A stretch of 64,000 nucleotides of DNA from Corynebacterium deserti GIMN1.010 (GCF_001277995.1 NZ_CP009220.1:124001-188000), one strand, 5' to 3'. Shown: positions 1 through 7,993, counted from the stretch's first letter. Notes: generated by a model not told the origin, from the sequence alone. Numbers and translations: made by a program.

Positions 1-171
1 GGGCCGGTGCGCCGGCTGCTGGAAAACGGGAAACCACAATACCCGGGTCTGCATGTGGTCGGTTACGGCGACTGGACGGGCCCGGGGGCGGCGACGATCA
101 CCGGTGTCGGCCCCTACGCCAAAAAGGCCGCCCGCGACATTGCCGACTCTGTCGGCAAGACCGTGAAGTGA
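1..171 (+). CDS. C-terminal end of a flavin-dependent monooxygenase (ArsO-like), cut by window start
   Basis: An open frame runs from base 1 to a TGA at 169-171 and gives 56 residues. The text YPGLHVVGYGDWTGPGAATI followed by GVGPYAKKAARDIA looks like the C-terminal FAD-contacting segment of flavin-containing monooxygenases found in actinobacterial arsenic loci (ArsO type). The adjacent convergent arsR supports an arsenic context. The start and catalytic N-terminus lie outside the window, so exact function cannot be judged. It could instead be a general NAD(P)/FAD oxidoreductase. Confidence 0.6.
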   Translation, partial: GPVRRLLENGKPQYPGLHVVGYGDWTGPGAATITGVGPYAKKAARDIADSVGKTVK

Positions 172-209
172 CCCGCCCCACCAGCCACAGGGGCGAGGTG
201 ACAAGGCTC

Positions 210-572
210 TTAGCCCAGGTCGAGCACGGAGCGCAGCTCCTGAAACGCTGCCGGGATAACCGTGTAGTACGCCCACTTGCCCCGCTGCTCCCGGGCCAGC
301 AGGCCGGCGTCAACCAGCTTGGTCGTGTGATGACTCACGGTGGACTGATTAACCCCCAGTGGGCCGGTCAGATCGCAGGCACACACAGCCTCACACCCCT
401 GGGAGGCGATATGCGACAGCAGGCGCAGGCGGGTGGGATCGGCCAGTGCCTTGAGCATCACCGCCAAGCGCTGCGCGCGGGAGGTATCGAGGGGCCCGCA
501 CGACAGGGAACAACACTCCCGACCATCACCGTGGTCGGGGCAGACGACCAGTTCTTCTAGCGCAGCACTCAT
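210..572 (-). CDS. arsR: ArsR/SmtB-family metalloregulator (arsenic-responsive repressor)
   Basis: This is a 120-residue winged-helix repressor. The recognition helix is seen as NQSTVSHHTTKL (about residues 79-90), with LKALADPTRLRLL ahead of it, both hallmarks of the family. It should bind operator DNA and release it on As(III). Two candidate thiol sites are visible: a Cys20-Cys21 pair with Cys25 and Cys60, the arrangement I associate with C. glutamicum ArsR1, and a CxC at 64-66 before the first HTH helix, as in plasmid R773 ArsR. The ATG at 572 was preferred over an upstream in-frame ATG at 587 because GGGGG precedes it. It is divergent from the damaged monooxygenase gene. Confidence 0.88.
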   Translation of the reverse strand: MSAALEELVVCPDHGDGRECCSLSCGPLDTSRAQRLAVMLKALADPTRLRLLSHIASQGCEAVCACDLTGPLGVNQSTVSHHTTKLVDAGLLAREQRGKWAYYTVIPAAFQELRSVLDLG

Positions 573-586
573 GCCCCCATCATACA

Positions 587-600
587 TTGACGACTGTCAA
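587..600. promoter_or_regulatory. Inverted repeat in the arsR/monooxygenase divergent region
   Basis: TTGAC-GACT-GTCAA lies 15 bp upstream of the chosen arsR start and about 85 bp before the monooxygenase start. A short dyad next to arsR is where an ArsR operator is expected. The assignment as operator is inference. Confidence 0.4.
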
Positions 601-685
601 AGTGAAGCCTACGGTAGACATTGGCAACCATCGATATGACGAGGCCACCACTTCACCACTGATCCGCATAGGAGATATCACCGCA

Positions 686-2054
686 ATGGCAACACCTCTG
701 GATACGACATCTGCCCCTGATCCGGTCGTGGTGATCGCCGCCGCCCACCTACACGAACGCGGCCTACCCTTCCGGGTGGTCGAGCAGGGCCCGCAGGCCG
801 GGGCGGCGATTGCCCAGTGGGGGCACACCCGGTTGTTCTCGCCCTGGGAGTACAACATCGACACCGCCGCCCGTCGCCTGTTGGAGCGCCACGACTGGAG
901 CGCGCCACAGGATGAGGTCCTGCCCACCGGCCACGAGCTGTCCGCCGAGTATCTCGCCCCTGGCGGCAACTCCGGAGATCGCCCCGGCGATCAGCTACGA
1001 CACCCGGGTGGTGGCCATCTCCCGACTGGGCATGGACAAGACCCGCACCGCGAACCGGGCAACCACCCCGTTCATCGCCCGCGTCGAGCACGACGGTGGC
1101 ACGGTCGAGGATATTCAGGCCGCGGCAGTCATCGACTCCTCTGGCACCTGGTCGACCCCCAACCCGCTGGGCCAGGCCGGCCTGATAGCCCCAGGGGAGT
1201 ATAAGTCCCGCGAGCAGGGCCTGATCACCCAGACCCTGCCTGACGTGCTGGGCCGAGACCGCGAACGCTTCGCCGGCAAGCACATCCTGGTCGTGGGTGC
1301 CGGGCACTCCGCGGCCAATACCCTGCTGGAGTTAGGTGAGCTCGCTGAGCAGAACCCGGACACCCGGATCAGTTGGGCGGTGCGCTCGGCGGATGTCACC
1401 CACGTCTACGGCGGTGAGGCCAACGACGAGCTGGCCGCCCGCGGGGCACTGGGCTCGCGCCTGCGCCAGCTGGTGGACGCAGGACGTATCACCGTCCACA
1501 CCTCCCTGACGATCACCGCCTTCGACACTCAAGGCGACCGGCTGCAGGTCCATGGCACCACCCCGGAGGGGGAGAAAATCATTGAGGTCGACACGCTGGT
1601 ACCGGCCACGGGTTTCCGCCCGGACCTGAGCATCCTATCGGAGCTGCGGCTGGCCTTGGACCCGGCCGTGGAGGCCCCGGCCCAGCTAGGGCCGCTGATT
1701 GACTCCGAGTTCCACAGCTGTGGCTCGGTGGAACCCCACGGTGAGAAGGTACTGGCCCACCCAGAGGACAATTTCTATATCGCCGGAATGAAAAGCTATG
1801 GCCGCGCCCCGACTTTCCTTATGGCCACCGGCTATGAGCAGGTCCGCTCGATTGTTGCGGCCTTGGCTGGGGGCCAGGAATCTGCTGACGCGGTGCACCT
1901 GGATCTACCCGAAACCGGGGTATGTACCACGGATCTGGGTGGGAGCTGCGACGTGCCGGCACCTGCTGGGGTGGTCTCGGAGGAGTCGTCCTCGCAGGGG
2001 TGTTGTACGCCGGCACCGCAGCTGCTCACGATCGGACTGCCGGGTACTCACTGA
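686..2054 (+). pseudogene. Flavin-containing monooxygenase / FAD-NAD(P) oxidoreductase, double-lesion pseudogene
   Basis: The ATG at 686 follows AGGAG (670-674). The protein aligns by eye with arsenic-locus flavoproteins: PDPVVVI, then the NADPH-binding motif VVGAGHSAANTLLE, then VPATGFRPDLS. There are two lesions. VVVI runs straight into AAAHLHERG, so the expected FAD-binding GxGxxG of the Rossmann fold is missing, apparently an in-frame deletion of roughly 27 bp near 737. A one-base loss in a C run near 957-961 then shifts the frame; the first frame runs to 1204 and the correct frame (from 810) continues to 2054. Cysteines near the C-terminus (QGCC) may have bound metal. A sequencing error could explain the frameshift but not the missing motif. 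Confidence 0.75.
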
Positions 2055-2073
2055 ACCGAACGCTGATAGAGGG

Positions 2074-2117
2074 CAGGTGCACCACTCCGGAAAAGGGTGC
2101 TGCACCTGACCTTTTTC
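2074..2117 (+). terminator. Rho-independent terminator after the monooxygenase pseudogene
   Basis: CAGGTGCA (2074-2081) pairs with TGCACCTG (2101-2108) and is followed by a T5 run at 2112-2116. It sits 20 bp after the stop codon. Confidence 0.65.
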
Positions 2118-2155
2118 GTACAATCCACCGGTGCCTGCCGGGGCTGGATCTGGCT

Positions 2156-2242
2156 CTAGTGGCCGGCGCCGAGGCGACCGGACAGTCGGTCGAGCCGGTC
2201 CTGGCTGGGGCCATCAAGGCCGATGATGGAGACGGTCTTGCC
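2156..2242 (-). pseudogene. Truncated C-terminal remnant of an unknown gene, cut by the IS6-family element
   Basis: Reading leftward from the insertion-sequence end at 2243, a frame of 28 codons starting GKTVSIIGLDGPSQDR ends at a TAG (2156-2158). It stops exactly at the IS border, so it looks like the tail of a gene interrupted by the insertion. The family is not recognised. Confidence 0.3.
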
Positions 2243-3085
2243 GGTGCTGTTGCAAAGTTGGGCGGAGAGCCGAGACGACCCAGTTTCTCATTTCCTGATG
2301 GCTGCTGCGTGCCGGCGTTCTCAGGCCGTCTCGAAGACCCGGTTGACGATCACCGCGTCCGGATTGGGGTGCCCGTAAGCAAACATCGTGCCCTGGCCCT
2401 TCCGTAATGAGTGCATCGCCTCCATCCCTTTCAGAGTCCGGTAGGCAGACGTCCGATTTTTGAACGCCCCCTTCGTCCCCAGGATCCGTTTCAGCCGCCC
2501 ATGATCGCCTTCCAGCACGTTGTTCAGGTATTTCACCTGCCGGTGTTCCACGGTTGGCGGGCAGATTCCCTCCGCCTTCAGCTCGGATATTGCCTTGGCC
2601 AGAGCTGGTGCCTTGTCTGTGTTGATGACCCGGGGGTACCCGGCTGCGGTATTCGACCGCAGCGTTTTTACCAGGAAACGCTTGGCCGCTGCAACGTTTC
2701 TCTTCGGGGAGAGGTAAAAGTCCAGGGTGTGCCCGCCGGCGGTGATCGCACGGTAGAGATAGCACCACTTTCCGCCGACCCGGATATAGGTCTCATCTAC
2801 CCGCCAGGAGCGCGCCTGCCAGTCAGACACCTGCCGGTACCAGCGGGTCTGCTTGTCCAGTTCAGGGGCGTATTTCTGGATCCACCGATAGATTGTGGTG
2901 TGATCGACTGGCACACCACGCTCGGTCATCATCTCTTCCAGATCGCGATAGCTCACCCCGTAACGGCAGTACCACCGCACCGCCCACAGAATGACCTCGC
3001 GAGGAAAATGACGACCCGAGAAGATGCCCATAACCGTGATCATTCCATGGCGACCACCATTCCGCCCCTACTTTGCAACAGCACC
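2243..3085 (-). mobile_element. IS6-family insertion sequence (IS1628-like)
   Basis: The element is bounded by inverted ends GGTGCTGTTGCAAAGT (2243-2258 on the plus strand; 3085-3070 on the minus strand), the type of end shared by the IS6/IS26 family. It is about 843 bp and contains one intact transposase. The flanking octamers (2235-2242 GTCTTGCC; 3086-3093 CCTCCGAG) do not match, so no target duplication remains. That suggests recombination or deletion at one side after insertion. The right end interrupts an IS3-family orfB. Confidence 0.85.
2321..3043 (-). CDS. IS6-family transposase
   Basis: This 240-residue DDE transposase (236 if started at the second ATG, 3031) inserts and co-integrates its element. 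Visible catalytic blocks are WRVDETYIRVGGKW (first Asp), VINTDKAPAL (second Asp) and NNVLEGDHGRLKR (Glu). An N-terminal helix-turn-helix region around YGVSYRDLEEMMTERGV precedes them. The frame is intact and of full family length, so it is probably active. Protein and ends look like the corynebacterial element IS1628. Confidence 0.92.
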   Translation of the reverse strand: MITVMGIFSGRHFPREVILWAVRWYCRYGVSYRDLEEMMTERGVPVDHTTIYRWIQKYAPELDKQTRWYRQVSDWQARSWRVDETYIRVGGKWCYLYRAITAGGHTLDFYLSPKRNVAAAKRFLVKTLRSNTAAGYPRVINTDKAPALAKAISELKAEGICPPTVEHRQVKYLNNVLEGDHGRLKRILGTKGAFKNRTSAYRTLKGMEAMHSLRKGQGTMFAYGHPNPDAVIVNRVFETA

Positions 3086-3090
3086 CCTCC

Positions 3091-3376
3091 GAGCAGTTCC
3101 AGACATGGTGCGCCGGCAACAAGATCACCCAATCCATGGGATTGACCGGGGTATGTTGGGATAACGCGGTCGCGGAGAATTTTTTATCTCACATTTGAAG
3201 ACCGAAATGTATCACCACTATGATTTTGAGAATCACCTGTCGGCCCGAACCGCGGTGATGGAGTACATCGAGGGGCAGGTCACAACCGGCGCCGCCCGCA
3301 TAGCAATAACCAGGGGCTCTCACCGGCTAGTGCTTTGACCGCATATCAGCAGCAGTATGGATTAGCAGCAGCGTAA
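3091..3376 (+). pseudogene. IS3-family orfB C-terminal remnant
   Basis: Starting right after the IS6 end, the frame reads EQFQTWCAGNKITQSM, then GVCWDNAVAENF, which contains the terminal Glu block of IS3 transposases. A stop and frameshift follow at 3194-3197 (CACATTTGAAG where CATTTGAAG is expected). The shifted frame continues as KTEMYHHYDFENHLSAR and ends near YQQQYGLAAA at a TAA (3374-3376). A short sequence CTGTCTCAAAAACTTGACGA after it resembles an IS3-type end. It is inactive: 5' part removed by the IS6 insertion and frame broken. Confidence 0.75.
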
Positions 3377-3414
3377 GAAGAAAAATCAATCAAGCTGTCT
3401 CAAAAACTTGACGA

Positions 3415-3758
3415 GCGCAACCTGGGGGATCTACCAGCGGATGATCGCGGCCTACCGCGAGAAGGACCGATCCCTCGGCCGCGCGGCGATGGAGGCGCTC
3501 ATCGACGCCGTCAGCCAAGACGTCCCCGCCGGGCTGGACGAGTTGCGCAAGCTCGGTCGGACCCTGAAGGCTCGCGCCACCGACGTGCTGGCCTACTTCG
3601 AGCGGCCTGGCACCAGCAATGGCCCCACAGAGGCGATCAACGGACGCCTGGAGCACCTGCGCGGCTCGGCCCTGGGCTTCCGCAACCTGACCAACTACAT
3701 CGCCAGATCCCTGCTCGAGTCCGGCGGATTCAGACCTCAACTACACCCTCATCTGTGA
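3415..3758 (+). pseudogene. ISL3-family transposase C-terminal fragment
   Basis: The frame ends at 3758. Its last part reads NGPTEAINGRLEHLRGSALG then FRNLTNYIARSLLESGGF, the conserved C-terminus of ISL3-family transposases with the final Glu in TEAINGR. Only about 115 residues remain of a protein usually over 400, and the fragment abuts the IS3 end, so it is a truncated relic. Confidence 0.75.
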
Positions 3759-3779
3759 AGAGCCGCTTTAGACATCCCT

Positions 3780-4060
3780 CATCGTCACGGACCACTATGA
3801 ACGATGTCCCGACTCACCTATGAACGATGTCCTGAACCTACACACCTTCAGCTCCACCAATATGTTCAGGCAATGTGTTTCAGCAATAGCCTCCGGGCTC
3901 GTCGATGTGGCCGGTGGCGAGGATTTCGCCGGTGTGCCGGCCGTCGCGGGTCAGCTGACGGCGTGAGGCGATGACCCGTTCTCGGACCGGGCGCGGCCCT
4001 CGCCGCCACGCGATTCTATGACCTGCCCAGCCTCTGACCGATGTCTCGACTCATCCGTCC
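3780..4060. mobile_element. Decayed IS481-like remnants
   Basis: No open gene is seen here. Two near-identical 19-bp units, CTATGAACGATGTCCCGAC and CTATGAACGATGTCCTGAA, lie in tandem at 3797-3840, and a weaker copy (CTGACCGATGTCTCGAC) occurs near 4034. This type of text is common at IS481-family ends. On the minus strand near 3895-3975 a frame reads SRRQLTRDGRHTGEILATGH, resembling the end of an IS481 transposase. The assignment is tentative. Confidence 0.45.
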
Positions 4061-4061
4061 C

Positions 4062-4094
4062 GGTGGACCTAGGGAGTCGAGCCTTAGGTCCACC
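4062..4094. terminator. Hairpin downstream of dld
   Basis: GGTGGACCTA (4062-4071) and TTAGGTCCACC (4084-4094) form a perfect stem of at least 9 bp, 55 bp beyond the dld stop. There is no clear U-tract on either strand, so it may be a weak terminator or an IS end. Confidence 0.4.
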
Positions 4095-4148
4095 CGAGAT
4101 GGATAAGACATCGCTCAGGCTCTCACGGCGTCGCGCTACCTTGGGGAC

Positions 4149-5864
4149 TTAGGCCCAGTCCTTGTGCGGCGACGTGCCGCCGATACCGGCGTTGAACGTA
4201 TTCGTCGGATCGAGCTCCTTGAAGTGCTCTTCCATGGACTCCGGCAGCTTGTAGATGCGACCGTAGTTGTGCTCGGCGGGCAGCTTTGCGCCGCGCTCCT
4301 CCAGCAGGTGCTGGATGCGGTCGTGCAGCGCCTCGGGATCCACGCCCTGCTTGGCGACATAGTCCTGGTGCATCACATGGCAGAAGAAGTGCCCGTAATA
4401 CGCCTTGACCTCAAGCTGGTCGTCGATCTCCTCCGGCAGCACCTCGAGCCAGTTCCAATCGTCGCGACGCAGGGCCACATCGATGGGGATGAGCCCTGCG
4501 ATGTGCCGGCGCTTCAACGCGGCGTAGCGAGTGGCGGCACTGGCCGCGCCGAACCGGTTGAGCGACGCGCTCTTTTCTTCATCAGACGTGCAGATGAAGA
4601 ACTCACCAGTGTGCTCGGGCTCTGCGAAGAACTCCTTGAGCATCTTCTCGCTCGCGGCCTTCTGCGACTCGCTGACGGTGAGCAGCAGGTGATGCTCGAA
4701 ACGGTTGCGGTACTCCATCATGCGCTTGGGCAGCTGGTTGGGCAGCACGCTGAACATGGCTTGCGATACCGTGTCGGCGAAGGTCGGACCAATGCCGGGA
4801 ATCTTCGAGAACAAGCCGTTGGCCCACATCTTGAACGAGAACATGCGCGTCTGCAGCGCTGGACTCATGAACTTCAGGAAGACGAAGGTGTCTTTGCCGT
4901 ACTTCTCGGCCAAGTCGAAGGCACTGCGGCCCATGTACTCACCAGAGATAGGCAGCGGCATGTCGGCTTCGAGGAACAACCGACGGATCTCTTCGAGCTC
5001 GTGCGTGTTGTTCGTGCCGATGTAAAACACGGTCGGGTGCACTTCGCGAGGGAAGGTGCGGGTGCGCACCGCGAACACCATCAGCTTGCCGGCCGAGCCG
5101 GAAGCCTCGAACAGGTACTCGGGGTTCGCATTGTAGCGAGCAGGCGAAGGCACGATCTTGCGCAAGTGCTCGGCGTACTCGGTCTCGTTCGAGTCTTCGG
5201 GAGCTGGGGTGACATCCTCGGGAGACCACTCGCCGCGCTGTAGACGGTCGAGTGCGACCTCAGGGTCGTCTCCGAGCGAGATGCCCAGGTGATTGACCAG
5301 CTCGACCTTGCCGTCGTCGTTGACGCGGGCGAAGATCGCTTCGCGCGTGAATGCCGGACCCTTGCGAATCTGGCTGCCGCCCGAGTTGTTCGCGATGCCG
5401 CCGATGACCGAGGCGCCGATTGATGTCGACCCGATCACCGAGTGCGGCTCGCGCTGGTGCTTGGCGAGCGCGTCGGTCAGGTGTGTCAGCGGGGTGCCCG
5501 CGAGCGAGATCGCCTCGCGCGCGTCGTTGATGAGGTGCACCTCATCGATGCGGTGAGTCGAGATGATCACAATGGGGCGATCGTAGTCTTGGAAGCCGGG
5601 GCCGGATCCACCAGTCAGGCCCGTGTTCGATGCCTGCGGGATGACGATGAGGTTGTTGTCGACGGATACCTGCAGCGCCCGCCACATCTCGACCAGCGTG
5701 CCGGGGCGCACCACGGCGAAGACTGGTCCTCCGCCGAATCGATAGCCTTTGCTGAATGGCATCGTGGCACGCTCAGAGGTCAGTACATGTTCGTCGCCGA
5801 CGATTCTCTTGAACGCATCGATCGCTTCGTGCGAAGTCGTGGTGGTCTGTCCTGGTTGCGTCAT
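4149..5864 (-). CDS. dld: Quinone-dependent D-lactate dehydrogenase
   Basis: This 571-residue FAD enzyme oxidises D-lactate to pyruvate at the inner face of the membrane and passes electrons to quinone, allowing growth on D-lactate. The FAD-binding half shows VIPQASNTGLTGGSGPG and SVIGSTSIGASVIGGIANN; the C-terminal half has the Dld membrane-binding region (HHLLLTVSESQKA, YYGHFFCHVMHQDY) and ends NAGIGGTSPHKDWA. The frame is open to 5954, but the ATG at 5864 was chosen because AGGAAG precedes it and it yields 571 residues, the length I recall for C. glutamicum Dld. It is a lone gene between IS remnants with higher GC than the chromosome to its right, suggesting acquisition. Confidence 0.93.
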   Translation of the reverse strand: MTQPGQTTTTSHEAIDAFKRIVGDEHVLTSERATMPFSKGYRFGGGPVFAVVRPGTLVEMWRALQVSVDNNLIVIPQASNTGLTGGSGPGFQDYDRPIVIISTHRIDEVHLINDAREAISLAGTPLTHLTDALAKHQREPHSVIGSTSIGASVIGGIANNSGGSQIRKGPAFTREAIFARVNDDGKVELVNHLGISLGDDPEVALDRLQRGEWSPEDVTPAPEDSNETEYAEHLRKIVPSPARYNANPEYLFEASGSAGKLMVFAVRTRTFPREVHPTVFYIGTNNTHELEEIRRLFLEADMPLPISGEYMGRSAFDLAEKYGKDTFVFLKFMSPALQTRMFSFKMWANGLFSKIPGIGPTFADTVSQAMFSVLPNQLPKRMMEYRNRFEHHLLLTVSESQKAASEKMLKEFFAEPEHTGEFFICTSDEEKSASLNRFGAASAATRYAALKRRHIAGLIPIDVALRRDDWNWLEVLPEEIDDQLEVKAYYGHFFCHVMHQDYVAKQGVDPEALHDRIQHLLEERGAKLPAEHNYGRIYKLPESMEEHFKELDPTNTFNAGIGGTSPHKDWA

Positions 5865-6043
5865 CTCTAAGCTTCCTATATTCAGTTGCATCACAAGCGC
5901 GTCATGATGCTGAGGGGATGTCGCCTTGATCCGAGCTAGTCCGCGGTCGTTCATTTTTTGATGGGCGGGGAAACGAGCCAGGGGGACGACGTCTGCGACC
6001 GTCTGCCCGGAAGCTCACTACGGCGTCCAAGGAGTGTGCGTGT

Positions 6044-6077
6044 GCGTATGCATGTGCATACGCGCATCCTCATTGTA
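6044..6077 (-). promoter_or_regulatory. Candidate dld promoter -10 and operator palindrome
   Basis: On the minus strand TACAAT (6077-6072) fits a sigma-70 -10 box. Directly after the start point it would set lies a perfect 9-bp dyad, GCGTATGCA-TG-TGCATACGC (6044-6063). A dyad placed just downstream of the initiation point is a typical repressor site. No regulator gene is adjacent, and no convincing -35 was identified. Confidence 0.4.
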
Positions 6078-6096
6078 CAAAATGCGCATCAGATAG

Positions 6097-6173
6097 TTTC
6101 GGACCGCGGTACTTTCGGACCGCGGTACTTTCGGACTCCGGTAGGTTCGGACCGCGATAGTTCGGACCGCGAT
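6097..6173. repeat. Five tandem 16-bp repeats
   Basis: The unit TTTCGGACCGCGGTAC occurs twice exactly (6097, 6113). It is followed by TTTCGGACTCCGGTAG (6129), GTTCGGACCGCGATAG (6145) and a shortened TTCGGACCGCGAT (6161). The block sits upstream of the candidate dld promoter. Function is unknown; it could be an iteron-like binding array or an IS-derived end. Confidence 0.75.
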
Positions 6174-6243
6174 GTCGGCCACTGCCCTCACCCCATAGAT
6201 CGACGCAGCAATCAGACTCGCCTAGCGCCGCTTGAACCGTCCC

Positions 6244-6261
6244 AACTTTGCAACAGCACCC
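6244..6261. mobile_element. Solo IS6-type inverted end
   Basis: AACTTTGCAACAGCACC matches the terminal sequence of the IS6-family element at 2243-3085. No transposase sequence follows on its inner (left) side, so this is a scar of a deleted or recombined copy. It directly abuts an IS3 remnant, as the intact copy does at 3085. Confidence 0.6.
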
Positions 6262-6930
6262 TTATTAATACTATGTGGGCGGCGCCGGTTGTACCATCCC
6301 TCGATATATTCCATCACCGCTGTCTTAGCGGTTTAGATGATTCTTAAAGTCATAATGGTGATACATCTCGGTCTTCAAATGAGAGAAGAAATTCTCCGCG
6401 ACCGCAATATCCCAACATATCCCGGTCACTCCCATCGACTGGGGGATCTTGTTTCCCGCGCACCACGTCTGGAATTCCCCAGAGGTATACCATCAGCACA
6501 CGTCCTTGCAACACGACGTATGTGGGTAGCTTTCCATTTGTAAAACGATGAGCGCGCGAGCTTTAAAACAGTGCACATCCGCTTGACCGAGTATTCGGCG
6601 CGATGGACATCAACAAACTGGAAGCGAATTACCAGCGTGTCTCTTCGGCAAAATATTTCGCTGCCTTGCGCAAAATATCTTATTCTTCGCGTAGTTTAGC
6701 GTTTTCTCTTTCCAACGCACGTAGATGTTCGGCATCGGATACAGCTTCTGCCTGTTCTATAGCCTCGATCATACGAAACTTCTTGCCAGTGCGAAATTCC
6801 TTTTCCATTGATGCAATGAAGCCCGATTGACTCCCAATTCAGCCGCGGCTGCAGCCAGAGACAAGTCCTCATTGTTTTCATATAGAGCAACCGCATCACG
6901 TTTGAATTGCTCAGAATAGAACTTAGGCAT
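6262..6930 (-). pseudogene. IS3-family element remnant (orfA plus internally deleted orfB)
   Basis: On the minus strand an orfA starts at 6930 with MPKFYSEQFKRDAVALYE and ELGVNRASLHQW, an IS3-type HTH. A frameshift follows, then text like ALERENAKLREE (leucine-zipper-like), an in-frame stop, and the end KAAKYFAEETRW at 6629. OrfB begins FVDVHRAEYSVKRMC and then, through a deletion, joins a C-terminal piece (FQTWCAGNKIPQSM; CWDIAVAENFFSHLKTEMYH) ending near 6270. Relative to the copy at 3091-3376 it is inverted and diverged at many positions, so they are separate old insertions. Confidence 0.7.
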
Positions 6931-7116
6931 AGTAGGTAGAGTATCTTTCCTCCCAGCCCGAACGGCCGAAAATCTAGATGTCTACCTAACAGAGGTCAGG
7001 TCCCAATAAGCCTCAGCTCATCGCAAACCTTCGAGAAGAACTAAAACACGCGATCAAAGGTTGCAAACCGGAGCATTGGTTGGTTTCTAGTCGGACAGTT
7101 GCGGCCTAAGTTCCGC

Positions 7117-7698
7117 CTAGTTTGCTGGAATGGTGACTGAAGCTAGGTCGTTGCGGGAAGCGTCGTCAAGCTCAACGTCCCATTCGAGGCGTCCGTCGTC
7201 TTCGTTGAGTTCGACTTCATCCACCACGCCGTCGGGGTGCATGCTTAGAGCCTGGCCGATGGCTTGGGCGGCTGACACAGTAGCGGCGTTGGCTTCGGCG
7301 ATGTCGTCATCATCGCCTTCGCGTTCATCGATGCGGAGGGAACCATCGGTGGATACATTCAGTTCGATGACTTCTTGGCCGACAACAACATCTACGTCGT
7401 AGGTGTCGGTGTTGTCTTCGCGGTCGATGTCGGTGATGATGCCGTCGGGGTACTCGGCGAGGACGATATCGATGATGTCGAAGACGGGATCATCATCCGA
7501 AGCAGCAGAGTCAGAAACCGCAGAGTCAGAAGCCGCAGACTCGGAAGAAGGAGTAGCAGAAGCCGGAGAAGCAGCCGCCGTCGCCGCACTCGAATCAACA
7601 GCTGGCGCTTCTGAGGATGTAGAACTGCAGCCAGCCAGAACCAGTGGAACAGTCACGAGGGCCGACATGAGGACTGGGAATTTCTGTGTTTTCTTCAT
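7117..7698 (-). CDS. PepSY-domain lipoprotein
   Basis: This is a 193-residue exported protein. The ATG at 7698 was chosen because GGTGGGAAG precedes it and a lipoprotein signal follows: MKKTQKFPVLMSALVTVP then a lipobox LAGC at about residues 21-24. A Ser/Ala-rich linker (about 25-65) leads to two PepSY-like repeats (VLAEYPDGIITDIDRE, and ALSMHPDGVVDEVELNEDD). PepSY proteins often inhibit or sense at the cell surface; no ligand is indicated here. It is divergent from putA. Confidence 0.78.
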   Translation of the reverse strand: MKKTQKFPVLMSALVTVPLVLAGCSSTSSEAPAVDSSAATAAASPASATPSSESAASDSAVSDSAASDDDPVFDIIDIVLAEYPDGIITDIDREDNTDTYDVDVVVGQEVIELNVSTDGSLRIDEREGDDDDIAEANAATVSAAQAIGQALSMHPDGVVDEVELNEDDGRLEWDVELDDASRNDLASVTIPAN

Positions 7699-7731
7699 GC
7701 TTCCCACCGTAGATATGAAAAATGAGATGAG

Positions 7732-7746
7732 AATGAAAGTTTCATT
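7732..7746. promoter_or_regulatory. Perfect palindrome upstream of the PepSY lipoprotein
   Basis: AATGAAA-G-TTTCATT is a perfect dyad 34 bp upstream of the lipoprotein start codon, in or near its core promoter. It may be an operator; the binding protein is unknown. Confidence 0.4.
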
Positions 7747-7811
7747 TGGGTCTAAAACCGGGGGTACCAATGGGGTGAAAAAATGGACACCACTCTAACT
7801 CGGGAATGCTG

Positions 7812-7849
7812 TGTGCGCTGCAGTTTTGAAACTCAACCAAAACCGCACA
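7812..7849. other. Bulged hairpin in the putA leader region
   Basis: TGTGCG (7812-7817) and GTTTTG (7823-7828), separated by a 5-base bulge, pair with CAAAAC-CGCACA (7838-7849). The 12-bp stem lies about 145 bp upstream of putA. It may be an operator or part of the leader. Confidence 0.35.
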
Positions 7850-7993
7850 GGGGGAGATGCGGGGAAATTGCGCACAAATGATTATGTTGGGGATCACACG
7901 CGAGAACCTGGGCGAGGGAACAACACAAAAGTTCCTATCCGTCCACTGGAAAACCCGACGATCCTATAAGGACGAACAAGGAGATTTGCCACC

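Noticed and set aside
4164..5243. Plus-strand frame of 359 codons opposite dld
   Set aside because: dld on the minus strand has full FAD motifs and a ribosome site; the opposite frame reads as low-complexity shadow.
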